Shown: one piece after another, positions 1 to 12,426 of the stretch
Numbering within the stretch: position 1 is the stretch's first letter
Layout of the letters: each line of letters starts with the position of its first letter
Source of the DNA: Phyto melanocephala
Taxonomy: Eukaryota > Arthropoda > Insecta > Diptera > Rhinophoridae
Length of the DNA: 64,000 bases
Assembly: GCA_941918925.1 (NCBI GenBank)
Contig: OW799234.1
Coordinates: forward strand, 63,821,043-63,885,042
Direction: 5' to 3'
Notes under the pieces: generated by a model
The model's database searches: none
Told to the model about the DNA's origin: nothing
What the model saw: the letters and a program-made list of their open reading frames with translations, nothing else
Position numbers and translations under genes: made by a program

Positions 1-664
1 ATTTTCATTTCCGATCCCATAAAGTATATATTTTCTGAAAGCTTATAAATAGAAAAGTCGATTAAGCACTGATCGTCTGTCCGTGTGTTGGTTGAAATCA
101 ACTTTTAGAAGCAACTATATGTTCCTCAGATTTGTGTATGGTATCAATCACTTGGAAATATCCGGAAATTAATCGCTATTGAAATTCAGCACAAGCGCCC
201 TATAACTTTCTGATATATGAGCAAAAAACCACGATCACCTCGGTTTTTTTTCACAATTACAACAACAACATACATATATACTGGTTAAAGTAAACTTGGC
301 ATCGAATCCCAGCTGAGCAAAAAAAATTTTTTTTTTCATTTTATCTATTATTTATATTTTTATTATTTTTTTATATATATTTTTTTTTAAATTTTTTTTT
401 AATATTTTTTAAAATTTTTTTTTAAATTTTTTTTTTGTATTTTTTTTGTAATTTTTTTTTAAGTTTTTTTTTTGTAATTTTTTTTTAGAAACATACATAC
501 GCAAACTCAATTTATAATTTTGTAATGGGATGTTTTTATATATGTATGTATGTTTTTTATTTCATATGAGATGAATGGTGATACAAACAATTGTTATTGC
601 ATGACTACACGTTGTGAAGGGTATATAAGATTCGGCACGGCCGAATATAGCACTCTTACCTTTT
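1..664 (+). mobile_element. DINE-1/HINE-like element, family A, 5' end cut by window edge
   Basis: The 3' end shows GTGAAGGGTATA followed by the hairpin ATTCGGCACGGCCGAAT (630-646) and a short terminal tail, the arrangement of Drosophila DINE-1/Helentron-associated elements. The body matches, in reverse complement, the complete family-A copy at 33488-34303, including the stretch with repeated GTCYGTC motifs and the T-rich centre. These are non-autonomous and encode no protein. The 5' hairpin lies outside the window. Confidence 0.8.
320..486. repeat. T-rich low-complexity core of the family-A element
   Basis: Runs of 6-10 T separated by short A or G interruptions. The same tract, as A-runs, is in the family-A copy at about 33669-33870, so it is the element's variable central region rather than an independent repeat. 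Confidence 0.8.
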
Positions 665-1316
665 TTTATATCTTTATATCACGTTGTGAAATTTTACTTG
701 TTATATTAGATTTTTTATAGTGTTACTTTCTTCGTTTTGATATATGTACATATTGGAGAGGTTTTTATTTACTGCATTAATAGAAAATATTTTTATTTTT
801 ACACTGTAATGAATTTACTTAAGATATAGAGATTTTTTTTTTAAATATGTAGACCAACTACTTGTTTTAATCATTTTGTTTTAAATTAACTTGTAAAAAA
901 GTTATACGGACTTTCTAATTGATATCTCGTTGTAATAACTAGTGCGTGTTAGTGTGCTGGCATATGGCAATGGGAGGTTTGTGTTAGTGTGTGGAAATTA
1001 TATCTTCCATCTAGTCGTTATTTCACCGCAAAGCAACAAAATGAAAGTGTTCTCATTAATTACCTACACGAAAGTTTGACTTTAACTGTTAAACTTTGGT
1101 GCACTTTGTCTAGATAAAATGAACAGAAATTATTTACGTCGTTTGTCTTAAAGATGAAAAACATCCGATAAACAAACAAACAAACAAACAAGCATAATAA
1201 TAATATGTAGTCAACGAAATAATCAAAAATAAAAAAGACGACAGAAAGTTGAGTTATAATTTATTTAAATTTTATAAAGACAATTTTACAAATAAAAAGT
1301 AAATCACGAAATTATT
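665..1316. other. No gene seen; AT-rich spacer between two DINE elements
   Basis: Contains only short simple repeats, such as AAAC repeats near 1170-1190. No coding frame or RNA gene is visible. Confidence 0.6.
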
Positions 1317-1318
1317 TT

Positions 1319-1352
1319 TATACCCGCCACCAAAAAAATGGTGGGGGTATAT
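1319..1352 (+). repeat. 5' terminal hairpin of family B copy 1
   Basis: TATACCCGCCACC pairs with GGTGGGGGTATA around an A-rich loop. The same CCACC/GGTGG plus TATACCC pair recurs near the 3' end of other copies as GGTGGTGGGTATA, giving the subterminal inverted repeats expected of Helentron-type elements. Confidence 0.85.
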
Positions 1353-1904
1353 TCATTTTGTCATTCCGTTTGTAACACATCGAAATATCCATTTAAGACC
1401 CCATAAAGTATATATATTCTGAATCAGGGTTTGATTTGATGGCGATCTAGTTATGTCCGTCCGTCTGTCCGTCTGTTGAAAGCACGATAGAGGTCGCACC
1501 GAAAAAGCTAGGGGGCTCAAATTTTGCCAGAATCTTTTTTATAGACAAGGTATCGAAAATGGGCAAAATCGGAATATTGGAAAGTGAGTTATAGCTCGTA
1601 ATGCAAGAGTAGGTCAAAAAAACCGTGTCCTTCGAACATCGAATAAAATGGAATTGTGTCCAAACGCATTACCGTACAGTCATGAAACTTCGAATATATA
1701 TTTCTCGAGTCAAAGCAATATCTTTCTCGAAAAATTGCTTATATCAATGCATTAGGAAAGGAGTTATAGATAAAAATGTACGAAAATTTATACCGCGCAG
1801 TGTATTTTTCAGTATATTTAAAAACAAAGACGTCATAAAAGCAACAATATAAGATGTAAGATTCTGAAATTTTGCATACTTTGCTTTTTGGTGAGTGGGT
1901 TTTC

Positions 1905-4900
1905 TGTCACGGAAAATCAAAGTGCCACCCCCACTTTTTCGACCACCTCCCATATAGCGTTTTACCTAAAATTCATATAATTTCTCTATTAATAATGATT
2001 TTGGAATAATAAACGATCATATTGAAACATCTAAGTTGTACTCATTAGCAAAATCAACTTTGACACGCCTAATATAACGCCCACTTCTCACGTTATCTTC
2101 CGTTAATGAAATTTAAAAGCTTATAAAACCGCCAAAACTAGAGGTATGATGATGAAATTTGCTACGTATGTTCCACTAGGCAATGTCATTACTGTGCCAA
2201 TTAAGGTGCCACGCCCACTTTTACGCCCACCTTTCATATAACGTTTTACCTAAAATTCATATAATTTCTCCATTAATAAAGATTTTGAAATAATAAAGGG
2301 CTATATTGAAACACTTAAGTTGTACTCATTCGCAAACATAACTTTGACACGCCTACTATAACGCCCACTTTTCACGTTATCTACCGTTAATGAAATTTAA
2401 AAGCTCATAAAACCGCCAAAACTAGAGGTATGATGATGAAATTTGCTACGTATATCTCCCTAGGCAATGTCATTACTGTGCCAGAAAATTAAGATGTCAC
2501 GCCCACTTTTACGACCACCTCCCATATAACAATTAACCTACAATTCATATAATTTCTCTATTAATAAAGATTTTGGAATACTAAAGGACTATATTGAAAC
2601 ACCTAAGTTGTACTCATTCGCAAAAATAACTTTGACACGGCTACTATAATGCCCACTTTTCACGTTATCTACCGTTAATGAAATTTAAAAGCTCATAAAA
2701 CCGCCAAAACTAGAGGTATGATGATGAAATTTGCTACGTATATCTCCCTAGGCAATGTAATTACTGTGCCAGAAAATTAAGATGTCACGCCCACTTTTAC
2801 GACCACCTCCCATATAACGATTTACCTACAATTCATAAAATTTCTCTATTAATAAAGATTTTGGAATAATAAACGATCATATTGAAACATCTAATTTGTA
2901 CTCATTAGCAAAATCAACTTTGACACGCCTAATATAACGCCCACTTCTCACGTTATCTACCGTTAATGAAATTTAAAAGCTCATAAAACCGCCAAAACTA
3001 GAGGTATGATGATGAAATTTGCTAAGTATGTTCCGCTAGGCAATATCATTACTGTGCCAAAAAATTAAGGTGCCACGCCCACTTTTACGCCCACCTTTCA
3101 TATAACGTTTTACCTAAAATTCATATTATTTCTCCATTAATAAAGATTTTGAAATAATAAAGGGCTATATTGAAACACTTAAATTGTACTCATTCGCAAA
3201 CATAACTTTGACACGCCTACTATAACGCCCACTTTCCACGTTATCTACCGTTAATGAAATTTAAAAGCTCATAACACCGCCAAAACTAGAGGTATGATGA
3301 TGAAATTTGCTACGTATATCTCCCTAGGCAATGTCATTACTGTGCCAGAAAATTAAGATGCCACGCCCACTTTTACGCCCACCTCCCATATAACGATTTA
3401 CCTACAATTCATATAATTTCTCTATTAATAATGATTTTGGAATAATAAACGATCATATTGAAACATCTAAGTTGTACTCATTAGCAAAATCAACTTTGAC
3501 ACGCCTAATATAACGCCCACTTCTCACGTTATCTACCGTTAATGAAATTTAAAAGCTCATAAAACCGCCAAAACTAGAGGTATGATGATGAAATTTGCTA
3601 AGTATGTTCCGCTAGGCAATATCATTACTGTGCAAAAAAATTAAGGTGCCACGCCCACTTTTACGCCCACCTTTCATATAACGTTTTACCTAAAATTCAT
3701 ATTATTTCTCCATTAATAAAGATTTTGAAATAATAAAGGGCTATATTGAAACACTTAAATTGTACTCATTCGCAAACATAACTTTGACACGCCTACTATA
3801 ACGCCCACTTTCCACGTTATCTACCGTTAATGAAATTTAAAAGCTCATAAAACCGCCAAAACTAGAGGTATGATGATGAAATTTGCTACGTATGTTCCAC
3901 TAGGCAATGTCATTACTGTGCCAAAAAATTAAGGTGCCACGCCTACTTTTACGCCCAACTTTCATATAACGTTTTACCTAAAATTCATATAATTTCTCCA
4001 TTAATAAAGATTTTGAAATAATAAAGGGCTATATTGAAACACTTAAGTTGTACTCATTCTCAAACATAACTTTGACACGCCTACTATAACGCCCACTTTT
4101 CACGTTATCTACCGTTAATGAAATTTAAAAGCTCATAAAACCGCCAAAACTAGAGGTATGATGATGAAATTTGCTACGTATATCTCCCTAGACAATGTCA
4201 TTACTGTGCCAGAAAATTAAGATGTCACGCCCACTTTTACGACCACCTCCCATATAACGATTTACCTATAATTCATATAATTTCTCTATTAATAAAGATT
4301 TTGGAATAATAAACGATCATATTGAAACATCTAAGTTGTACTCATTAGCAAAATCAACTTTGACACGCCTAATATAACGCCCACTTCTCACGTTTTCTAC
4401 CGTTAATGAAATTTAAAAGCTCATAAAACCGCCAAAACTAGAGGTATGATGATGAAATTTGCTACGTATGTTCCACTAGGCAATGTCATTACTGTGCCAA
4501 AAAATTAAGGTGCCACGCTAACTTTTACGCCCACCTTTCATATAACGTTTTACCTAAAATTCATATGATTTCTCCATTAATAAAGATTTTGAAATAATAA
4601 AGGGCTATATTGAAACACTTAAGTTGTACTCATTCGCAAACATAACTTTGACACGCCTACTATAACGCCCACTTTTCACGTTATCTACCGTTAATGAAAT
4701 TTAAAAGCTCATAAAACCGCCAAAACTAGAGGTATGATGATGAAATTTGCTACGTATATCTTCCTAGGCAATGTCATTACTGTGCCAGAAAATTAAGATG
4801 CCACGCCCACTTTTACGCCCACCTCCCATATAACGATTTACCTACAATTCATATAATTTCTCTATTAATAAAGATTTTGGAATAATAAAGGACTATATTA

Positions 4901-6190
4901 AAACACCTAAGTTGTACTCATTCGCAAAAATAACTTTGACACGCCTACTATAATGCCCACTTTTCACGTTATCTACCGTTAATGAAATTTAAAAGCTCAT
5001 AAAACCGCCAAAACTAGAGGTATGATGATGAAATTTGCTACGTATGTTCCACTAGGCAATGTCATTACTGTGCCAAAAAATTAAGGTGCCACGCCCACTT
5101 TTACGCCCACCTTTCATATAACGTTTTACTTAAAATTCATATAATTTCTCCATTAATAAAGATTTTGAAATAATAAAGGACTATATTGAAACACTTAAGT
5201 TGTACTCATTCGCAAACATAACATTGACACGCCTACTATAACGCCCACTTTTTACGTTATCTACCGTTAATGAAATTCAAAAGCTCATAAAACCGCCAAA
5301 ACTAGAGGTATGATAATGAAATTTGCTACGTATATCTCCCTAGGCAATGTCATTACTGTGCCAGAAAATTGAGATGCCACGCCCACTTTTACGCCCACCT
5401 CCCATATAACGATTTACCTACAATTCATATAATTTCTCTATTAATAAAGATTTTGGAATAATAAACGATCATATTGAAACATCTAATTTGTACTCATTAG
5501 CAAAATCAACTTTGACACGCCTAATATAACGCCCACTTCTCACGTTATCTACCGTTAATGAAATTTAAAAGCTCATAAAACCGCCAAAACTAGAGGTATG
5601 ATGATGAAATTTGCTACGTATATCTTCCTAGGCAATGTCATTACTGTGCCAGAAAATTAAGATGCCACGCCCACTTTTACGCCCACCTCCCATATAACGA
5701 TTTACCTACAATTCATATAATTTCTCTATTAATAAAGATTTTGGAATAATAAAGGACTATATTAAAACACCTAAGTTGTACTCATTCGCAAAAATAACTT
5801 TGACACGCCTACTATAACGCCCACTTTTCACGTTATCTACCGTTAATGAAATTTAAAAGCTCATAAAACCGCCAAAACTAGATGTATGATGATGAAATTT
5901 GCTACGTATGTTCCAATGTCATTACTGTGCCAAAAAATTAAGGTGCCACGCCCACTTCTACGCCCACCTTTCATATAACGTTTTACCTAAAATTCATATA
6001 ATTTCTCCATTAATAAAGATTTTGAAATAATAAAGGGCTATATTGAAACACTTAAGTTGTACTCATTCGCAAACATAACTTTGACACGCCTATTATAACG
6101 CCCACTTTTCACGTTATCTACCGTTAATGAAATTCAAAAGCTCATAAAACCGCCAAAACTAGAGGTATGATGATGAAATTTGCTACATAT
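1905..6190 (+). repeat. Satellite-like tandem array, about 15 monomers of 288 bp
   Basis: The landmark CCGTTAATG recurs at 2100, 2384, 2672, 2960, 3248, 3536, 3824, 4112, 4400, 4688, 4976, 5264, 5552, 5840 and 6121. Spacing is 284 once, then 288 twelve times, then 281 (a 7-bp loss near 5915). Monomers fall into at least three subtypes, told apart by CGATCATATTG / GGGCTATATTG / GGACTATATTG and by TTAGCAAAATC / TCGCAAACATA / TCGCAAAAATA. The other family-B copies hold only one or two related monomers. There is no coding potential. Confidence 0.95.
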
Positions 6191-6373
6191 AACAGTTTAT
6201 CTTAAATTCATTGAATTTCTCTATTGACAAAGTTTTTGGGAAAATAAAGGACTATATTGAAATATCTAAGTTGTGTTTATTAGCAGAAACTTTATTGACA
6301 CGCCTTCTTTACCGCCCACTTTCATTGAAAGACTACATTTACAAAAGCATTTTATTAGCATATCGAAGTTATA

Positions 6374-6986
6374 AAGGGTGGTTAAATTTTAAGGGTCGAT
6401 GTTGAATTAAAAAAAAACACAAATTATTTAGGAAATTATTATTATTTGTTTTTGTAATGATAATATTTGTATGGTTCAATTACGTATTTAACAAAATATC
6501 GGCCAAATGGCTCCCCCATGGCGCTACTCCTCTATCTGACGGTCAAAATTTTCAATGACAATGTTTATGCTCAATTGTTGGGCATGATGATGAGGCGAGG
6601 TTGACTGCTATTTTGCCACACTATCGCAAGAACCAGCAGTGGTTCCCATTCAACGAACTAAGAAGGCATTCACAGATTTTCTAACATTTTATACAGACCT
6701 GTTTTGCAGAAATTTAAATATTTTTTACAATTCTCCCGATTGTGGACGAATATGAAGGATTATTTTGATCAAAAGAATTACTAAGTGCACAAAATGCATT
6801 TTGATTTGAACGCACATTTTTATAAAAAACCTAAATAACTTTTAAGCGTTGCTCATTTGCGTATCTTTCCACGGATCAAATTGAGTAAGTTTGAGATTGA
6901 GAAATGTCAAATGAAATGCAGAAATAATATTTAGAGACTAGGTGTAGTTCACCTTCAACATGGGCCCTTAAAATTTAACCACCCTC
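6374..6986 (-). mobile_element. Mariner-derived MITE nested in family B copy 1
   Basis: Perfect 20-bp inverted repeats (6376-6395 GGGTGGTTAAATTTTAAGGG and its complement at 6965-6984) are flanked by TA on both sides (6372-6373 and 6987-6988), the Tc1/mariner target. Read on the minus strand, the interior keeps decayed pieces of the N-terminal and C-terminal ends of a mariner-type transposase, with the catalytic middle deleted. The family-B copies at 20330, 40886 and 44119 show the empty site, GTTATAnAAAG, at the same place. Confidence 0.88.
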
Positions 6987-7036
6987 TACAAAGAAAGTGA
7001 TACATATTTTATTATAAAGAGATTATTCCATAAAAG

Positions 7037-7071
7037 ATTCGGCACAGCCGAATATAGTGCTCTTACTTGTT
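7037..7071 (+). repeat. 3' terminal hairpin and end of family B copy 1
   Basis: The palindrome ATTCGGCACAGCCGAAT is followed by ATAGTGCTCTTACTTGTT. The same block closes copies 2 and 7 (copy 4 and reverse-complement copy 3 differ by one or two bases). A hairpin a short way inside the 3' end is typical of Helitron-type elements. Confidence 0.85.
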
Positions 7072-7394
7072 AATTGCTAGATTTGACTTACATTTATATA
7101 TATTTGTGCTACGCCATTCGTTAGCGGCGGCCATCTTGAATTTAAAATTTTTTATAGTATATTATTTTTCACTGATCAAGCCTAGATTTTGATATCTTTA
7201 TCGCTCCTCTCTATTGTCCAGTAGCTGAAAGAAATCAGTTTGTTTGTTCCTTTTTTCAACCTGTCCTCTGACCAGTCTCCAATTATTATACTAATGCGCA
7301 GCTGCCAAAACATAGAAAAACCTTTTTTTGGCTTTCTAATGGACATAATAACTGGCTCAAATATATAAAGTATGTAAGTTCTTACGTACCTCAA
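7072..7394. other. Short spacer before a LINE remnant, nothing recognised
   Basis: AT-rich sequence with no coding frame that I can tie to the downstream LINE. Confidence 0.5.
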
Positions 7395-9157
7395 AATATT
7401 TCACTGAAATCCGAAAATGCTGTAAACGTATTCTCGGAAACGTTATTAACTGGAGCTAAAGTAGTTACACCTTTTAAATGCTATAACGGCACTAAAAATA
7501 AATTTTCAACGACCATTCAAAACCTTATAAAGGAAAAGAGAAATCTAAGAAGACAATGGAAACTACACCGCTCGCCAACCTTGAAAAGACAACTAAGCCA
7601 CAGTCAAAGAACCATTTATAGTGCTCTTTGGCAGAACAAACAATCAGCTATAAAAGCATATTTAGAAGGTTAACACGCAACGAAATTCACTGATTATAGT
7701 CTTTGGAAGGCCACCAATGACTTAAAACCCAATTAGATGCGAATCTGTAATTCGGTTTAGCGATGGTAACTGGGCTAGGTCCCATAAAGACAAAGCTGAA
7801 GTTTTTGCTGATCATCTCGAAAAATTATTTACGCCTAATATTTCTAGCTCATGCACAACTTTACCAGAGATTCGTTTCTCGTCCCTAATTTCAGCAAATA
7901 ATTCCCCTGGCATGTACAAAATTTCTGGAAAAATGATACTGGAACTACCAACATCTGCCCTTAAGCTGGTGCTATTCATATTCAATTCCATCTTAAGAAC
8001 CGGTTTCTACCCTAAATCATGGAAAACATCAGATATAACTATGATACCTAAGCCAGGTAAGGACGCTAGCCAAGTGTCATCTTATTGCCCTATAAGCATA
8101 CTTTTAATTTTTTCAAAGCTCTTTGAGAAAATATTTTTAAATGCATTGACCCCATATCTAAACGACCACCACATCATTCCCGTTCATCAATTTGGATTCC
8201 GAAAAGATAATGGCACCATAGAACAGGTTCGTCGCAGGTTTATCAGACAGGATTTTGAGGACAAGCACTATTGCTCATGACTCTTTATAGACATTTGTCA
8301 GGCTTTTGACAAGGTTTGGCATGATGGGCTTCTAAATAAAAAAGGGTCTTTATTTCCCTAAAATACCCACAAATTACTGCGAAATTATTTATTGGATCGT
8401 TCATTTGTAGTAAAGTATAAAGACCATATCTCAGAAAAATTGCAGCAGGAGTATAATTTATACATCAGATATGCCCACTAATAACTTGATACACACGTCA
8501 ACTTTTGCAGACGATACATAAAAATCCAGCTATTGCTTCTAATTGCCTGCAGGATCATATTAAAGATCTGGAAAAATGGCTCAACCAATGGAAAATAAAA
8601 GTAAACCCAGCAAAGTGCGCACATGTCACTTTCAGCTTGAGCAAGGGAAACTTTCCTAATCTGAAGATTAATAACATCGCTATCCCAGTTCAAAATCATA
8701 TAAAATATTTTGGTGTACACCTTGATCGACGCCTTACCTGGTCTCAACATATCGAATCCAAATCCATACAACTCAAAACACTACAACTTCAGTGGCTTCT
8801 TTGTTTTCATTCTGCTCTCAACCTAAACTACAAGGATTTATTCTTCAAAGCTATCATTATGCCAATATGAACCTATGGTATCCAACTATAGGGAACTGCT
8901 TCTGCTTCTAATATAGAGAAACTACAAAGACGAAAAAATAAAATATTGCGACTTATAACTGGGGACCCTTAGTTTATTAGTAACGCAAATATTCATAAGG
9001 ACCCTAATATTCCATTTGTTCGCGACGAAATAAAAACCTTCTGCTCAAAATATGTACGAAAGCTGGAATTTCATCCAAATCCTCTCGCACAGAATCTACT
9101 GTATTATAATGGACATATTCGACTCAAGAGGATCGATACATTGGGCACAAACAAGTA
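7395..9157 (+). pseudogene. Jockey-type non-LTR retrotransposon, dead reverse transcriptase
   Basis: Translated fragments in several frames follow the Jockey ORF2 order. The pre-RT stretch LIKEKRNLRRQWKLHR is near 7530. Then come the RT fingers (IPKPGKDASQVSSY near 8050, HQFGFRK near 8188), motif A IDICQAFDKVWH near 8290, FADD near 8508, the thumb VHLDRRLTW near 8714 and the conserved tail KLEFHPNPLAQ near 9062. Motif B (PQG) is missing: an AGV-like remnant near 8450 joins almost directly to the segment before FADD, so a short deletion removed it. Stops and frameshifts separate most blocks. In the family the protein copies RNA by target-primed reverse transcription. No endonuclease region or intact 3' tail was seen, so this copy is 5'-truncated and inactive. 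Confidence 0.88.
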
Positions 9158-9164
9158 GTTGTAT

Positions 9165-9740
9165 TTTGTTTTATATATCTCAGTTAGTTTTCAACCGATT
9201 TTTCAGTTTTTCTTCGATATAAGAATTTTAGAGACTACACTTTGCACTTGGGTGTTTATAGCATGTCACAAAATTAATTTTGAGCTTAAGGAACTAGATG
9301 TATTTCAAAAAAAAATTGTTATGCCTATAACTTTGCGATTCGTGACCGCTACGTCCAAACATTTTCACGAATAGCTGTAGAGGCATATCATATCTACAAC
9401 TAGTGATAAACGTGTGTAGAAATTATCCTCAGGCTGAAATATTTTAATTGTTATGGTAAAAATATAGGATAGACTAGAGAGAGAGAGAGTAGTGCTTATT
9501 TGCTCATATCTAAGAAAAATATGGGTTAATTGTGTTGAGTTTCAATGGCGATTGATTTCCCGATATTTGAAAAAGATTGATACTACATGCAGATTTGTGC
9601 AATATGTGGTGTTGATTTTAACAACGTCTGAACGGACAGACGAAAATAGCTTAATTGGCTCCTTTAGTCATAAGCTTTCCGAAAGTTATGGGATCGAAAA
9701 GGAATATTGTAGAAATGACAAATGGAAACAAAAACAAACC
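9165..9740 (-). mobile_element. Fragment of a DINE-like element related to family A
   Basis: The segment with TTTGCTCATATCT, ACGGACAGACG and TTATGGGATCGAAAAGGAATATTGTAGAAAT matches the 5' half (reverse complement) of family-A copies at 33488-34303 and 45852-47056. Neither terminal hairpin is clearly preserved. It abuts the LINE remnant upstream. Confidence 0.6.
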
Positions 9741-10987
9741 CTTGCCACACCACAGGTGAAAAGTTTAAAAATAAGAATCTGCTGAAAATTTTACCCTATA
9801 ATTTGAATTTAATATTAATTTCGGTTTAATATTTTTCCCTTTCACTTCCCCTAAACACAATGAAATTTACCGCAAAACACCCGCACCAATTTCTCAACCA
9901 CTCCTGTTTTTTATTGATCTCTGATAACCCCCACTTAAGCTTACAGTCACATAAAACATTCACAATAAGGTTATAAGTGTCATTAAAACTTGTCGTTTAA
10001 ACCAATAATAGAAAACCTTTTTATATCTAGCAAATTTATTTTGCCATTATAAGTATGAGTATGAAAGACGTACAATTTTTATGAATTTACAGGCGTTTCA
10101 AATTTCATTTATTTATTAATCGACAACATGCCAACTTTTGTCTCACAAAAATAAAAAAAAAACAAACAAACAAACCGCAGGTGTAGAAAGGTTAAATTGA
10201 ATTTGGATGACTGATATATGGACAGACTAAGAAACAAAAAAAAAAAAGAGTTCAAAAAGTGCTTTCTTAGAATACCATCATTCTTAAAATAAAAAATTTT
10301 TTTATTGTATATGAATTAGACATTTGTGTGTTAAAAGTTTGTTATCATTATCAAAAACATCATTCATCAACAAGTTCATTTCACGGTCAATTCATTAAAA
10401 TACCTACTCAAATAAGGGCGACAAAAACAGCAAAACGGCCGTAAATAGCCATTTAACTTTTCTTTATGAATCCTTTAAACTAACTGCTGAAAAACAACAC
10501 ACACTCTTACGAAGGACATAAAAGGAAAAGAGACAAAGTGTTTTTTAAAAGGGTCATTTTATTAAGACATACTTTAGGACTACAAAAATTCTTATTGTTT
10601 AGTATGGACATACACACACACATACATTATTGCATACATTTATACATTCATACATACCTACGTATGTATATTTATATATCTGTATGTATGCAAATATATT
10701 TGTATCTACAAACTTATTGTCCATGCTAGTTTTTCGTAGCATTATTGTTGTTGTTATTACTGTTAAGCATGCATAGGCTTGATTAGGAATTTATAGTGTT
10801 GATTTGTGTACGAGTATTTTGAAAACAGAAATGAATGAGATTTTTTATACGTATGAAAGTATGAAAGTGACCATCTTGTTCATAGGTATAAAGACCACAT
10901 CACAGCGTAGCCTAGATTTCAGATTTAATGCTAGACGCTATTATGCTTAATTATTTCTAACTCCTTCCTCGATTCTTTTTTAAAAAT
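9741..10987. other. AT-rich stretch without a recognised gene
   Basis: Holds a CA/TATG-type microsatellite at about 10609-10692 and short A-runs. No protein or RNA gene is supported. Confidence 0.55.
10609..10692. repeat. Imperfect ACAC / TACA / TATG microsatellite
   Basis: Alternating ACACAC, TACAT and GTATGTAT units with partial dyad symmetry. Confidence 0.7.
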
Positions 10988-11487
10988 AAAGGGCCCGCCA
11001 GATAACTTTTTTTTTGAAACAGGGGGCAAAACATCAAGTATAGCTTCGGCTACCAATATCCTCCCCTTCAATTTTTGTGAACAAAAATTTTTTTAGCATG
11101 GCCCGATAACGATCGCCATTGACTGTAACGGCCACTCCTGGCTTCTTTTCGAAGAAAAATGGCCCAATTATACCTCTGGACCAAAATCCGCACCAAACAG
11201 TGACTCGTTTTGGGTTTATCGGCTTTTTAATGTATGCGTGCGGGTTTTCTGTGTCCCAAATGCGACAATTTTGCTTGTTTACATACCCGCTAAAATCAAA
11301 ATGAGCTTCATCTGAACAGATGATTTTTTTTTGCAAAATCGCAGGCAATGTTTCCCAGCGTATACACAACCATATTCGTTTAGCGGAAGGATAAAACTAA
11401 TTATCTGTCAAATCAAACATGAGCTAAGTGTTACCATTCACGAAATAAGCACTAGTTGAGAAAAAAACGTTAGATGGCGGACTGCTA
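10988..11487 (-). mobile_element. Tc1/mariner deletion derivative, copy 1
   Basis: Ends read AAAGGGCCCGCCAGATAAC (left) and, in reverse complement, GCAGTCCGCCATCTAAC (right), so they form a GGTCCGCC-type inverted repeat shared with the copies at 19925-20330 and 63425-63955. Between them lies a short N-terminal start joined directly to the catalytic half of a transposase on the minus strand. All three copies share this internal deletion, so they form a non-autonomous subfamily. Confidence 0.82.
11034..11369 (-). pseudogene. Truncated Tc1/mariner transposase, catalytic segment
   Basis: The 111-residue reading frame has ICSDEAHFDFSGYVNKQNCR (about residues 17-36), PKRVTVWCGFWSRGIIGPFF (about 53-72) and VNGDRYRAML (about 83-92), the hallmark core of Tc1/mariner (IS630) transposases. 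The aspartate of SDE is the first catalytic acid. The second (QQDGA-type) is not reached, because the frame ends at SRSYT where the sequence should continue to it. The start is not a true N-terminus but the edge of the internal deletion. Such proteins cut and paste DNA at TA sites. This one cannot be active, lacking both the DNA-binding domain and the distal catalytic residues. It might still be a relic passenger of a MITE family. Confidence 0.85.
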
Positions 11488-11829
11488 AGGGCGACCAAGA
11501 TTGAAAAATTTAAAGCACCACTAACTAATACTTCAATGCACTGCTTCGTTATTTATATTTGATCCGACTTTGTTAAGACAGAAATTGCAACAGGTATTGA
11601 TTCACTTGTCTTCGTTTTTTCAAGCCAATATTCGGACTATATTTTCTTCTACATTTTTCGAACTATCTAACATTTGTAAGGGCTTCTGCTGCTACACTGC
11701 ATAAATTTGGGCAATTACAAATCTATCATTCTTTTTCCCTTTTTATACTTATTGCACTTATGTATACGTTCTTATTATGTGTCGAACAATTTCCAATAAA
11801 TTGGTTTATTTGCCATTGTACAATTACCA

Positions 11830-12400
11830 TATTAAAATTTTAGCACGTAGTGTTGATTTTAAATAAAACACAAATTATTTAGGAAATTATTGTCATTTAT
11901 TTTTATTTTGATAATATTGGTATGGTTCAATTATGTGTGGAACAAAATATCGCGCAAATGGCCGCCGCGAACTCGGTGATCCAAATTTTTAATGACAATG
12001 TTGATGTTCAATTTTTGGGCACGATGATGTCAAGGTTGACTGCTCTTCTACCATACTATCGCGAAAAACAGCAATGTTTTCCGTTCAACGAACTAAGAAG
12101 GCATTCACAGATGTTTGCACACTTCATACAGACCTGTTTTACTGAGATTTAAATATTTTTTTTGTGGACAAATTTGAGCGATTATGTTGTCCAAACGAAT
12201 CACGAAGTGCATGAAATGCATTTTGATTTGAACCATTTTCATAATAAGCCTGAATAACTTTAACGCGTAGCTCGATTGTGTATCTTTCCATGGTTAAAAT
12301 TGAGTTAGTCTAAAATTGAGAATTTTCAAATCAAATGCAGAAAAAAAAATTACGTTTAGGTGTGGTTCACATTCAACATCGGCCTTAAAATTTAACCATC
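11830..12400 (-). mobile_element. Mariner-derived MITE, free-standing copy
   Basis: It matches the nested MITEs at 6374-6986 and 15156-15762 along its whole length. Shared landmarks are GGAACAAAATATCG near 11940, GGCACGATGATG near 12018 and CAACGAACTAAGAAGGCATT near 12085, and the inverted ends TTAAAATTTTAG and CCTTAAAATTTAACC. It has the same deletion of the catalytic core. Here it lies outside any DINE. Confidence 0.8.
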
Positions 12401-12426
12401 TTTTTTTTATATACTGCTATAAAAGT

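Larger units (their letters stand above)
1317..7071 (+). mobile_element. DINE-1/HINE-like element, family B copy 1, with expanded satellite core
   Basis: The 5' end is a hairpin TATACCCGCCACC / GGTGGGGGTATA (1319-1352). The 3' end carries the ATTCGGCACAGCCGAAT hairpin and ACTTGTT terminus (7037-7071). Copies 2, 4 and 7 share these ends but are 2.7 kb or shorter. The extra length here is due to about 15 internal monomers of 288 bp and a nested mariner MITE. The order of parts, hairpin then GTCYGTC region then tandem core then 3' hairpin, is that of DINE-1/Helentron-associated elements. The element is non-coding. Confidence 0.88.

Noticed and set aside
1905..6190. Regular repeats as a CRISPR array
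   Set aside because: Units are contiguous at 288 bp with no unique spacers, and the sequence is a eukaryotic transposon core.
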